Origin: Thioploca sp.
GTDB taxonomy: Bacteria; Pseudomonadota; Gammaproteobacteria; Beggiatoales; Beggiatoaceae
Direction of reading: 5' to 3'
Assembly: GCA_012032555.1 (NCBI GenBank)
Contig: JAAUSR010000049.1
Coordinates: forward strand, 1-39,246
DNA length: 39,246 nucleotides
Part shown: piece by piece, positions 1 to 9,400 of the stretch
Numbering within the stretch: the first letter of the stretch is position 1
Layout of the letters: each line of letters starts with the position of its first letter
Notes under the pieces: model-generated
Databases searched by the model: none
Told to the model about the DNA's origin: nothing
Seen by the model: only the letters and a program-made list of their open reading frames with translations
Position numbers and translations under genes: made by a program

Positions 1-33
1 CTCAGTTGTGAGTTCTGTCAATTGCATTTTCAT
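1..33 (-). CDS. 5' end of an unknown gene, truncated by window edge
   Basis: Reading the minus strand, an ATG at 33-31 is preceded by AGGAAA about 7 nt upstream. It opens a frame of eleven codons (MKMQLTELTTE) that runs off the left edge without a stop. It lies 35 nt downstream of the stop of the small gene at 69-515 and in the same direction, so the two probably share a transcript. Nothing can be said about function. The call rests only on the ribosome binding site, the open frame and the operon-like spacing. Confidence 0.4.
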   Translation of the reverse strand, partial: MKMQLTELTTE

Positions 34-68
34 ACCCGGTTTCCTAAGTTTTCAAAACTTGTTCTTTC

Positions 69-515
69 TTATATTCTCCTTTTAGCAAAATAGCATTTTA
101 AATTTCGTGATACAACTCTATTATATTCAAGTTTACTATTTAGATATGGCCATAGATCATAGTGATGTGGATTTTGCCCGGTTTTTTTAATCTTGCCAGA
201 ATTTGAGTCGAGTTTCACTTGAGCTAAGCCAAAAAATGAGTTTCTTTGTATAGCTTTTTTTTTCAATGGATGTTGAAACAATCCTCTTGAACGTGTTATT
301 CCTTCTTTTGACAGCATTGACATCGCAAAAGCTCCGCAATCACCTTTCCTCTTTCTGTCATCTAGATAATGTTTGTTTTCTGGCTCATACACCCAAATTA
401 CAAAATCGTCTGGTATTGGAGGATTATTAAACACAAAACGAAAAAAATTTCCATTTGGTGAAACTGCGTCTTTCGGAGGACATTTCTTAGGCGTTTCGGG
501 GTGAAATGTTGTCAT
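69..515 (-). CDS. small hypothetical protein, 148 aa
   Basis: No family is recognised. The open frame extends upstream to 665, but I place the start at the internal ATG 515-513. It has a good ribosome binding site (TTAAGGAAAAT, about 6 nt upstream), and the upstream extension runs through a copy of a palindromic repeat that is unlikely to be coding. The protein begins MTTFHPETPKKCPP, is rich in Lys/Arg, Pro and aromatic residues (net basic), and has no signal peptide or membrane segment. Segments such as GDCGAFAMSML in the middle and HHYDLWPYL near the C-terminus look like a compact globular domain. A second gene starts 35 nt downstream in the same direction, so this may be the first gene of a small two-gene cassette, for example effector plus partner. 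That pairing is inference only. Confidence 0.55.
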   Translation of the reverse strand: MTTFHPETPKKCPPKDAVSPNGNFFRFVFNNPPIPDDFVIWVYEPENKHYLDDRKRKGDCGAFAMSMLSKEGITRSRGLFQHPLKKKAIQRNSFFGLAQVKLDSNSGKIKKTGQNPHHYDLWPYLNSKLEYNRVVSRNLKCYFAKRRI

Positions 516-538
516 TGGTATTTTCCTTAATCTAAAGT

Positions 539-769
539 ACGTAGCACGTAGGCTAGGTTGAGGAACGAAACCCAGCTTCTCAAACTTACGCAGTTTAAAT
601 GAACAATTTAATAATTCCAACAAGTTAGTATTTTGCAGTGCAAAAGAGCTATTGAATAAAATCAATTAGCAAGAGTAGGCTGGGTTAAGAAACCCAGCTA
701 ACCATTGGTTATCTAATGGTGTTGGTCTTAAATAAGCTGGGTTTCGTTCCTCAATCCAACTATGTGCTA
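539..769. repeat. inverted pair of GTAGG-type palindromic repeats plus a hairpin
   Basis: Positions 539-577 hold a repeat containing GTTGAGGAACGAAACCCAGC. A near-identical copy lies in reverse orientation at 734-769. Between them, 679-698 is a perfect small hairpin (GCTGGGTT / AACCCAGC around a 4-nt loop). Related elements recur at 12986-13084 and 19150-19210 (ACGTAGCACGTAGG, GAGGAACGAA). This is a dispersed short repeat family of the genome. The left copy overlaps the rejected upstream extension of the small gene at 69-515, so that gene's leader may be transcribed through it. Confidence 0.7.
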
Positions 770-813
770 AAGGTTTTATCGGTACGAACAGCACTTATCA
801 AAATCTTTAGATA

Positions 814-3414
814 TTACATATCAGCACTAATAACCTCATAGTACCTTCCAAACCAGTAAGCGATGAGAAAATCTATTCCCGACTGTCCCGAATATCCCCA
901 GATTCTAAACTTATTGAAAGGATTATCTTTCCAATAATAACTGGAGGTGGTTGACTCAAACAAAGGATATGCCCTTAAACTCTGCAATCGCTCGGCCGAA
1001 TCTGATTTTTTATATTTCCAGAGCAGTTCTGGGTATGGAGAAACCGTAAATTTGGGGTTGATCATCCAATCGATTAGAAATTGCTCTCTTTGTGTAGGTA
1101 TTTCTCGCAATCTCCAAATGGCTTGATCGACCCAGTCACTGTGATTAGGCTGATGTCTTAAGGTGCCAGACATCAGTTTAAAAAGTCCCATACGGTGAGA
1201 TAGCATTTTTTCGTCTATATCGGTGAAGACGCCTTTATAATGAAGTACTTCTGCTGAGTTATTACCGGCAGCATCTATAAATCCTTGATAGTTATTATAT
1301 AATCCCCATATACTCAGATGATTTCCGGACCAATCACTGACGATACCACCAATATTCATGAAAGTGAGATCAGACAGTTGTGAATACTTATTGATACTGT
1401 CATAACAGACTTTGATGTCATCATTCCAATCCAGTATCGGTTTATATTGTGGAAAATCTTTGATGATATTGTAAAGCACCAAGTTCATTTGCAGGGTATT
1501 AGGCCATTTGGTGGCTTCCCATAACTGCAACGGCCGGCACTTATTCAGAAATAGAGCATCATGTTGGCTCCTTAAATCTACCAGCGCATTAATCATGCGG
1601 ATTTTTAGATCCCCATATTTTGACATAACGGTATCATATTCAGTGCTAGAAAGTGTTTTTAGTGCTTTATAGCCCCATAACATCCCAATAAAGATGCCTC
1701 GCGCCATGTCATTATTGCCACCGCGCTTATACTCGACGTTGGTAACCGGCGCGTATTTCATCGTTCCACGGCGCCATTCCGGATCGTGATCAGATTGGCC
1801 GCTATCGATCATGATGGTTCGGGCAAATGTCGCTTCCAAATTGTCATTCGGGTTATCTCTTACAATTTCAATAGTATTGACAATACCATTCAATGATTTA
1901 AGCAAGTATTCAAGCGCAGTCGGATCTGTTGTCAACAGATATTTCTTCGCCATCGCAGCGACATAAACCCCAGTCCATAATAAGGCATCTCCGTCATGAA
2001 CGTAGCGATTTTCAGCTTCGTCCCATCTGGATACCATGCCTAACTCATTAATCTGCATGGTTTGCACCGCTTCAGCAAGAAAGGCTTCTTTTTCATGAAG
2101 CTTCCAGCGGTAGGCACGATTGCGCAACAAAGTTTCCGCTAGGCTAATCGGATCAATGATTTTCTGGATGACTCTTAATCTTTGTTGGTTTGCCGGTTGT
2201 TGATAATATTCAAAGTCGGTGGGATCAAAAACCCAGAAATGAATTTTCTGCTTAAATTCGTCCCGGTCAATGTAGGGTGCTACCTCGGGCAAAGTATTGT
2301 AATAAGATTCATCATATTCCGAAACAGACAAAATTGTATCCAACGCATCGGAATAAGGATTATCAGTTGTTGGAATATCCTGTCTCAAATTACGCCATAT
2401 CAGTTGATTCCCATTATCGGTGCTCCGATGCCAAGTTTCATAAAAGCGATAAGTTATCGAATTATAGGTAGCTGAATAAACACCGTCGTATTTTTCATCT
2501 CCTGATGGGATCAGCGTTTCTGTTACCGGTAGCGGCATATTATGGTGAAAGTCACTATCTCTGACCAATCCATCGGCCTCTTTGATAAACCCCACCCTAT
2601 CTAGATCAAAAAACATGGAAACGGTGCTATCTTCATTAAGCGTCGCATTCCCTTCAAGCGCGGATGAAACATGAAAAGATTTATAGGTATAGGCGTTATA
2701 ATCAAGCAACTTTATCAATTGGTATGAGCCGTCGTGGTTAGCTCTTAACTCGGCAGTTCCGGTATACTCGCCAATATAATCTGTTCCGGATATGGAATAG
2801 ATACCGACTACTGGAGAAATCACGGTCAAGCTGTCTAGCATGGCATCGGCAAGCCAATTTCTTATACCTACTGAACCGCTCGCCTGTTCAGAATCATTAA
2901 CCGCTATTTTAAGTTCGTTATTCAAATAAATCTTAATGTTATCACCAACCGCTGCAACTTTAAGATCATACCAAGTCTCATAATTTATCGGGCTATTCGT
3001 ACTCGTTATAAAGGTCCAGTCGTTATTCATTTTGCCAAGACCAACCAAATTGTTACTGGGTTCGATGTAGGCATAATAGCCCTTAAAACTATCTACGCCT
3101 ACCGCCGGGTTAGAAACGCGAAAAATGACACCGACATTGCCGCTGCCAGAATTGATTTTGAGACGGGCTTCATAGATAAAATCAGTAAAAGTCATTGAAC
3201 TGACCGCCTTATAACCTTGACCATTGGGAATAATGACAGCACCATCACTTAATCCCCAAGTACCGCCATAAGCGCTCCAATCGTTTACCACACCATTATC
3301 AAAATCTTCATGAATTGATTTTGAGAAACTAGCATTTGCAAATAAAAGAGAGCTTAATAAGATTAAAAAAACAATATGGAATTTAGTTTTAGCAGAAAAG
3401 TTTAATAGTTGCAT
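814..3414 (-). CDS. secreted protein with LamG-like domain and helical toroid-like region, 866 aa
   Basis: The start is set at ATG 3414-3412, because AAGGAGG sits 8 nt upstream and the protein then begins with a textbook Sec signal peptide (charged start, hydrophobic core around residues 13-26, then ANASFS). Residues about 33-200 (FDNGVVNDWSAYGG..., GVIFRVS, YYAYIEP, WYDLKVAAVGDNIKIYLNNE) have the pattern of concanavalin-A/LamG-like domains of the 3-keto-disaccharide hydrolase type, usually carbohydrate binding. A beta-rich linker follows to about 300. Residues about 400-860 are helical and Trp/Tyr-rich (RAYRWKLHEKEAFLAEAV, DALLWTGVYVAAMAKKYLL) and resemble an (alpha/alpha) toroid such as those in polysaccharide-active enzymes. 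Catalytic residues are not assignable. Likely exported and acting on or binding an extracellular glycan; the exact activity is unknown. It appears monocistronic. Confidence 0.75.
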   Translation of the reverse strand: MQLLNFSAKTKFHIVFLILLSSLLFANASFSKSIHEDFDNGVVNDWSAYGGTWGLSDGAVIIPNGQGYKAVSSMTFTDFIYEARLKINSGSGNVGVIFRVSNPAVGVDSFKGYYAYIEPSNNLVGLGKMNNDWTFITSTNSPINYETWYDLKVAAVGDNIKIYLNNELKIAVNDSEQASGSVGIRNWLADAMLDSLTVISPVVGIYSISGTDYIGEYTGTAELRANHDGSYQLIKLLDYNAYTYKSFHVSSALEGNATLNEDSTVSMFFDLDRVGFIKEADGLVRDSDFHHNMPLPVTETLIPSGDEKYDGVYSATYNSITYRFYETWHRSTDNGNQLIWRNLRQDIPTTDNPYSDALDTILSVSEYDESYYNTLPEVAPYIDRDEFKQKIHFWVFDPTDFEYYQQPANQQRLRVIQKIIDPISLAETLLRNRAYRWKLHEKEAFLAEAVQTMQINELGMVSRWDEAENRYVHDGDALLWTGVYVAAMAKKYLLTTDPTALEYLLKSLNGIVNTIEIVRDNPNDNLEATFARTIMIDSGQSDHDPEWRRGTMKYAPVTNVEYKRGGNNDMARGIFIGMLWGYKALKTLSSTEYDTVMSKYGDLKIRMINALVDLRSQHDALFLNKCRPLQLWEATKWPNTLQMNLVLYNIIKDFPQYKPILDWNDDIKVCYDSINKYSQLSDLTFMNIGGIVSDWSGNHLSIWGLYNNYQGFIDAAGNNSAEVLHYKGVFTDIDEKMLSHRMGLFKLMSGTLRHQPNHSDWVDQAIWRLREIPTQREQFLIDWMINPKFTVSPYPELLWKYKKSDSAERLQSLRAYPLFESTTSSYYWKDNPFNKFRIWGYSGQSGIDFLIAYWFGRYYEVISADM

Positions 3415-3725
3415 TAAGAAAACCTCCTTAAATGATGCAAAACACCAGTCATGGTATGACTTTCCACGCAAAGCATCACTGCTATTAAGTTAAGGTTTTA
3501 GTCCTCACTAAAGCTGGGACTGTTTTAAAGTATAAAAAAATTTATATTTTAATATTTTAATATTAAATTAAATCTCTTATAAAGTTAGCAAATTAAACCC
3601 AATATTACGTAAAATAATGTGATATCCAACTTTTACCTGATTAGTCCATCAAAATGAAGGTCATGACGTTCCAACAAATAAGGAGTATAGCCTGTGCAAC
3701 TGCTCCTAAACGCTATTCTCCCTAA
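3415..3725. other. AT-rich intergenic region upstream of the secreted protein gene
   Basis: No gene is seen. On the minus strand a TATACT box near 3530 could be the -10 element for the secreted protein gene, but no convincing -35 accompanies it. The 18-mer CACTGCTATTAAGTTAAG at 3476-3493 is shared with the arm of the fold-back element at 32851-32998, so a fragment of that repeat family sits just upstream of the gene. Confidence 0.4.
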
Positions 3726-3842
3726 TATCCTCTGTTTGACCGGCTACCGAAAGAAGTTTCAAGGGCACTCAAAGAAAGAACGGGAAAAGAGATCAGTATA
3801 TAGACAAGATGGGAAGAGCGTTTCAAAGTGAGACGAAAATAG
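3726..3842 (+). pseudogene. possible remnant of a coding sequence with an in-frame TAG
   Basis: Translation from 3726 gives a protein-like stretch (PLFDRLPKEVSRALKERT, then GKEISI), a TAG at 3801-3803, and in the same frame TRWEERFKVRRK before a second TAG at 3840-3842. There is a stop just upstream (3723-3725) and no start. The composition looks coding but the piece is too short to place in a family. A decayed transposase or phage-type gene is one possibility. Confidence 0.25.
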
Positions 3843-3918
3843 GGTAGTAGTGCTAAACAAGTAGTGATATAAACCTGTCAGGTTTTTTGAGAAAATCACT
3901 ACTTGTCTAGCACTACCC
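3842..3918. repeat. long nested hairpin / fold-back element just after the PIWI-like gene
   Basis: The outer arms GGGTAGTAGTGCTAAACAAG (3842-3861, continuing to GTAGTGAT at 3868) and ATCACTACTTGTCTAGCACT (3895-3914, continuing to ACCC at 3918) are inverted copies apart from a 3-nt bulge and one mismatch. A second hairpin, AACCTG/CAGGTT at about 3872-3884, sits inside and is followed by a T-run on the plus strand. It lies 17 nt beyond the stop of the gene at 3936-6482, so it may end that operon's transcript or protect its 3' end. The nested shape also fits a small non-autonomous fold-back element. Confidence 0.6.
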
Positions 3919-3935
3919 AATTTAGCTATGTAAGC

Positions 3936-6482
3936 TCATGAACTTAAATCTTTATCGCAACCAAATTTCCACCCTGTCTCCTCTAACGCTATTGCATCCT
4001 TTAGAATTTTAAACGGAAACGGCAACACGGGATAACCTTCCTTTCTCACAAAATCTACATTTAATAACGGAAAGAATTTATCCGGATTAAATTGGCCATC
4101 CAATAGGATAATATCACGTACCAAATTACTTCTCACTTGTGCCCGGTTACCTTTCAAAGCCTGACAGCCTCCCACCATGTACTTCATGGTTTTTTCGTCA
4201 AACCAGATGCCTTTGCCATAATCCATACCGTTAATTGGGGTTCTTAAATCAGTTCCAATGGCATTGGACAAGCGATCATTGAAATCTGACTTCTTGCTGG
4301 TATTTTTACTAATACCAAGGTGTTGATAACCGTTATATCCCCCTTTGGCAGAATCCTTAGTCAACTTCTCGAAACTGACTAGATCTTCCACATCTTTCTT
4401 TTTGGAAAGATTATCAACAACCGCATTCCATTTTTTGAAAATCTCTTGCCAACTTGAAGGTATTTGGTCAAAATTCTCGACCTTGAACTCGTCAAGCGAG
4501 CGACCTCGTTGACGTTGTTCGAGTCGGTTTAAAACTACCGTGGTGTTAAATAATGCCCGGCAATTATCTCCCTGAGAAATTTCGAGTAAGTATTCCCTTG
4601 AGATCATCACGTAACTATTTTCATGTAGTTCTTTTGCGTGTTCTTTATCCAGTTTCTGAACATTCCAAGTATGATAACGTTCCATTTGACTGAGAATATC
4701 TTGATAGTTCCGTCCCGTCAGTTGTTTCAAATCTTCCTTAAAGGTAGGGTTAGAAACTTCCTGAAAAAATAGACAGTTCTCTTTGCAATACAGAACTTTG
4801 CGTTTGTAAATGAAAAATACGCCTTCTAGAAGGGATAAATTTTGAGAAAATTGATTAGGCAAGCGTGACTGAATTTCTCGCGGGTGATACAACAGATCAA
4901 GAATGTGCAAGTTGTAAAGTGAGACCCACAAACGGGTTTCTAATTGTTTGTTGGTGGGCAACTTATAATTTAAATATTTCGATTTACTCATTTGCAGTGG
5001 CATTGCCTCTGAGTCAGAATCGTCAATATCAGAGTCATCTCGTGGAATTTGGCCATCAGGATCTTTTTCTGAGTCACTTTCCAAAGCAGTGTTATCTTCG
5101 GTATTGATATTCAGATGTTTAATAACGACACCTTGTTTTTTATAGAGAAGATCATTTTGATAAGGGTCTGGCAATCCTGCCAATGGATTGCCTTTCTCAA
5201 AAGCCGTTTTACTGTAATCGATGAGAATCAAAAATCGTTCGTTAGGCAAAGGATTTTTTAATACTTCTCGTTCTTTGACCTCGATAGAAATTTTCGCTTC
5301 CGTCAAAATTTTTTGAATAGCCGTTACCATTGTATTAAAACATTGCTGTTGATTATTTCTACCACCCTCTTCTTGCCAAAGACCATTAATGAGCGTGATA
5401 GGATACTTAGATAAGGGGAAGCTAGCCTTTTTTTGTAAAGTGACTTTTTTAACCTCAATGCGCGTCAATTCCGTCGGTAATCCCATTTTCGTGAGGTGTT
5501 GAGCTAATTTCTGATAAGTGGATAGCAGAACGTGACAACGAGATTGTTTGAGTTTATCCGGTTGAGTGGGATCAAAAAAATTAATCTGCTTTTTCTTTTG
5601 AGGCGGTAATGAACCTTTTTCTATCTCATCGGTTTGACTGGTTTGAAGCGTTGCTGAATTATCTTCTTTAGATTTTTTGCGAGCAGGACGGTTTTCACCT
5701 TGCAATCGATAGATAGCATACTGAGATAAATTATCTACATCTCTGGGAATAAGCGGTACAAAGGCTTTTCCGCCACTGGCTAATTTGTAATACGCTTTCC
5801 AAGCTAGGTTTTCTTTAGTAATCGGGCTGGTTTTATAAACCAGATACATTTGCCGCAACCTATCCGGCATGAGAAATTCCAAGGTATCTTGCTTACCACC
5901 ATTGCTTTCCGCAAGTTGGCGGTCACGTTTCCAATTGTGACGAGGATAGACCCCTAATACCGGCCGACCTTCAGATTTTCTTTTGCCTTCTTCTTCAACC
6001 GGGTAGTTGTACACTCGACCGGTAGGAAAGTACATGGGTCCCTGTCCAACAAAGGACATATCTATTTCGTCTTTCACACAATACGTCTTACCAGCCAGCC
6101 GAAACAGATCGGCAATGTCGCTATTGTCGTTCAAGTTAGGCAAAAACTCTACTGCTTGATACCTTTCACCTTCAAAATCCTCAATTTCAAAGGGTGGCTT
6201 GTCAATAGGCAAACAGATATAGACGCGTCGACGAGATTTATTGAACTCGAAGGCATATTGTGAACCATCTGCCATAATAGTCTGCTGGCGTAAACTACTG
6301 TACATCCTTTGATAGCGTACCGCGTCAGGAATTACTGGTGAATAAATCCTTGATTCACTCAAGTCATAGATATAAATACAGAAGTATTGACGTAACCTCT
6401 CATAATCAATCTTACTCCGCTGCACGGTCAAAGAAGAGGTGTTGATGGTAAATTGATTGGATTGTTTGGTCTTACTGGGCAT
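3936..6482 (-). CDS. unknown 848-aa protein with a possible MID/PIWI-like middle; partner of helicase-nuclease
   Basis: The start at 6482 has AGGAG 6 nt upstream and overlaps the last 11 nt of the helicase gene, so translation is probably coupled. No family is recognised with confidence. The N-terminal 300 residues are basic and mixed alpha/beta (PMYFPTGRVYNYP, MPDRLRQMYLVYKTSP). Residues about 312-459 include a predicted Rossmann-type run (FLILIDYSKTAF at 417-428, then DPYQNDLLYKKQGVVIKHL at 439-457) that resembles the MID-to-PIWI transition of prokaryotic Argonaute/pPIWI-RE proteins. An acidic, Ser/Asp-rich linker (466-493) interrupts it. The C-terminal 350 residues have no clear DEDX tetrad, so a PIWI fold, if real, would be catalytically inactive. 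Length and operon partner (helicase plus restriction-type nuclease) fit the pPIWI-RE type of island, but the match is weak and structural comparison could overturn it. Confidence 0.55.
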   Translation of the reverse strand: MPSKTKQSNQFTINTSSLTVQRSKIDYERLRQYFCIYIYDLSESRIYSPVIPDAVRYQRMYSSLRQQTIMADGSQYAFEFNKSRRRVYICLPIDKPPFEIEDFEGERYQAVEFLPNLNDNSDIADLFRLAGKTYCVKDEIDMSFVGQGPMYFPTGRVYNYPVEEEGKRKSEGRPVLGVYPRHNWKRDRQLAESNGGKQDTLEFLMPDRLRQMYLVYKTSPITKENLAWKAYYKLASGGKAFVPLIPRDVDNLSQYAIYRLQGENRPARKKSKEDNSATLQTSQTDEIEKGSLPPQKKKQINFFDPTQPDKLKQSRCHVLLSTYQKLAQHLTKMGLPTELTRIEVKKVTLQKKASFPLSKYPITLINGLWQEEGGRNNQQQCFNTMVTAIQKILTEAKISIEVKEREVLKNPLPNERFLILIDYSKTAFEKGNPLAGLPDPYQNDLLYKKQGVVIKHLNINTEDNTALESDSEKDPDGQIPRDDSDIDDSDSEAMPLQMSKSKYLNYKLPTNKQLETRLWVSLYNLHILDLLYHPREIQSRLPNQFSQNLSLLEGVFFIYKRKVLYCKENCLFFQEVSNPTFKEDLKQLTGRNYQDILSQMERYHTWNVQKLDKEHAKELHENSYVMISREYLLEISQGDNCRALFNTTVVLNRLEQRQRGRSLDEFKVENFDQIPSSWQEIFKKWNAVVDNLSKKKDVEDLVSFEKLTKDSAKGGYNGYQHLGISKNTSKKSDFNDRLSNAIGTDLRTPINGMDYGKGIWFDEKTMKYMVGGCQALKGNRAQVRSNLVRDIILLDGQFNPDKFFPLLNVDFVRKEGYPVLPFPFKILKDAIALEETGWKFGCDKDLSS

Positions 6483-9400
6483 GTTTATCTCCTTCAGTGA
6501 TCTTGTTGTTTTCGGTTAGCTGAGCTAATTCTTGCCAGACATCATTCAAGAACATGTCAAATATTTCATGGTGCCGGTTCTTATTTTGCCGACTTAATGC
6601 ACCTGCCAAGTAAACGAAGGAAGCTTCTTCCCAGGTATTGACCTTTCTTGAACAGTCTTCATTGCGATAGTAGGTTCGTTGTGTATAACCTTTGCCTTCG
6701 CTAAACAACAAGTTAATATACACCACCTTCGCATTTCTTACACCGGTGACACGCTGGATAGCTAACAGAGTATCATGCCCTTTCTTGACATAGTGTTCAT
6801 GGGTCAATTTGCGACTTATTGCCTCATCGTCAATATTCTCAAAATTCTTAATGACACGATCATCCCAATGTTTGGCATCTACATAAATTGGCAAGCCTTT
6901 AATTTTAAAATCCACTAATTCAAACAATTCATGCGGAATCTTATCATTAGCTTCTATTTCAATACCTGCCTGCTTTAGTAAAGCTTTTAAAGCTTCTTCT
7001 CCAATAGCACCTTGTAAAACCGCTCTTTGGAATTCCGGAAGGAACACCAGATTATCTTCCTGATAACTGAAATCGAATCGTTCCTTAAATCCCTTTAAGG
7101 CAAAATAATTCCTGACGACCACATTGTCACGTACCACTTCATAAACCTTGTTGGGTTGATAAATTTCAACGCCAGCCTGCCATTCGGGGAGAAAATGTTC
7201 TTCACCAGATTCACGACGAATGAAGATTTGTGCTTCTCCCTCGGGATTGGAGGAAATATGAGTCGTGGTAAATACACAAATTTCTCCCATCTTAAAGTCA
7301 AATTCAAAGCGTTCCTGAGCTGACCAATGCCAATGAAAATCTCCTTTCAAAGCCGCTTCGCGCATTCCTTCCCACAACCTCCGTAAAGACCAAGCCGCAT
7401 TTTCCGTCAGTTGACCTTGGCGTAATTGGTTAAATTCTACCTCCACCAGTTTTTTCATCCAATCTTCATACTGGGTAGTCATTTTCCCAAGTGATTCATA
7501 TTCCGTTTCGTTACGATAATGCTTCTCTTTGGCAGTGTTATGAATATCCTGGATAATTGCTTTTAATAGAGGTGATAAACGGGATTGCCGCTTTTCAAAC
7601 AAGATTTCGCTTAAGACAGCACCACTGTTATTATCTGGCATAGCCGTTCGTTCAATAATTCGCAGTATTTCTTCTGGTAAAGTTACTTCCGCTGGTTTGG
7701 CTTGTTCTCTTGTACGTTCAATACGTCCAATTTCCTGAGTCAGGAGGGTGATCATGTATTTACGGTAATCTTCCGTTTTTTTATAGACTTTATTGAGGTG
7801 ATCAAAATCCAATTCAGAATCACCTCCAATAAACTTTTTTAAATCATAGAAACCAATCACCTGATTGACTTTCAGTTTGCTGGCTTTATACAATGATTTT
7901 TCCTTGTTTCTAACCTCTTGCGAAGTTTCCCTATGTCGGTACTGAATATCACGGTCATCATCATAATTGCTGGCAAAAAAGTAATAGAGGGGATGAGACA
8001 TGTAGAAACTTTCAAAATCTCGTTCCACTATTTCCGTGGTGCCATCTGCTCGCGTTACTTTCAATTCGTATTGGAGGTTAACGCCATTAGAAGCGGAAGC
8101 ATGTTGTGTTATCACCATGACTTTACGTTGTTCTTCCAATCCCCGTTGGAAGATACTGTTATAAAACACCTTCTTGTCGTCGTAAATATTACCCCAGGCT
8201 TCTGCATTAGCAAAAATGATATAGGCACTGTTCGGCTGAGAGGAGGGACGATTGATGGTAAACAAGAAAACAGTATTAATTTTGGATTCCTCTGTGGTCT
8301 CCTCTGGCTTAATCAGTTCAACCGCGAAGGCTTCAGTCGGTCCGCGTCGCAAACAAGTCCGAAAGGCCGCAAATCCCGACGGTGCTGGTTCCTCGGAATC
8401 TGGTGTGGCCGTCATATATTTAAATATTTTCAGAGTATTACTAAATGTATCAGTGAAAATCAAATGAGTGTCATTATGACTTTCTTCGATAATCCAACGA
8501 AACGCTTCAAAATGAAAAGAGACACGTTGTAGGCGACGGTCTTTCTTGCCTTCAGACACCATGTTACTACCATACAAATTCACTCCATTACCACGTAATT
8601 CTTGCAAACCATTTAAAATTCGTTCAGACCAATCCTCATCGTTTTTATCCAACTCACGCGCCCTACGGACTGACCCATGCAGTTGAGTTTGTCGCGTCTT
8701 CTCCTTGACTGCCAACATGTCGGCAATGATAGAATCGTACTGATGTCGACTACCAGCATCGGGAATGCAGATACGTTGACGTTTTTCTTCTGGTTGAGAC
8801 TGACGAAATACGGATAAAGCGGTCCTTATCCAAGGCAAACTGAAGTGAGCATACTGCTGTGAAATATCCGAGGTAGCACTGATGCCAAAGACTAAATTAT
8901 TCGCAGCTAGCACAAATAAACGGGCTTCAGGAGTCATTTTCAGCGAGTAATGGTTAACCTCCAGGCGATTTTCAGAGTCAGCACTGTGTCGGTCGATAAT
9001 TTGGTTGTAGGTATACCCTCTAGTGAAAAAACTATCATCGCACCGTAAGCGTTTTAACAGAGGAAATACCTTAAGGATTTGGAAAGTATTAGGGTGTTGT
9101 AAATGCTTCCTAATTTTGACTACATCACCACGTGATAAAGTGTAGGTCGTAATGGACCTAGCGTTCATAATGATCTGACTATTTTTTAGTGGAGACAGTA
9201 CCACACTGTTTTCCCAGGCGAGGAGGTAAATAGTCCATTGCGATGGTAAGGATGTCAGGTTAGGTAAGGTTAACGTTGCTGAAGATTCACCTCGATAAAT
9301 CAATAGACTATCCTGCCAATTAGCTAATAAGGGTTGTTCTTCTGACAAAGCAAGATGTTTAAGCGCAACAGGTAAATCTAGGTCAGCAATCAATTGCTCT

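Noticed and set aside
7918-8532. 204-codon plus-strand frame inside the helicase gene
   Set aside because: It is fully contained in the helicase, shows no recognisable domain or binding site, and its residues look random.
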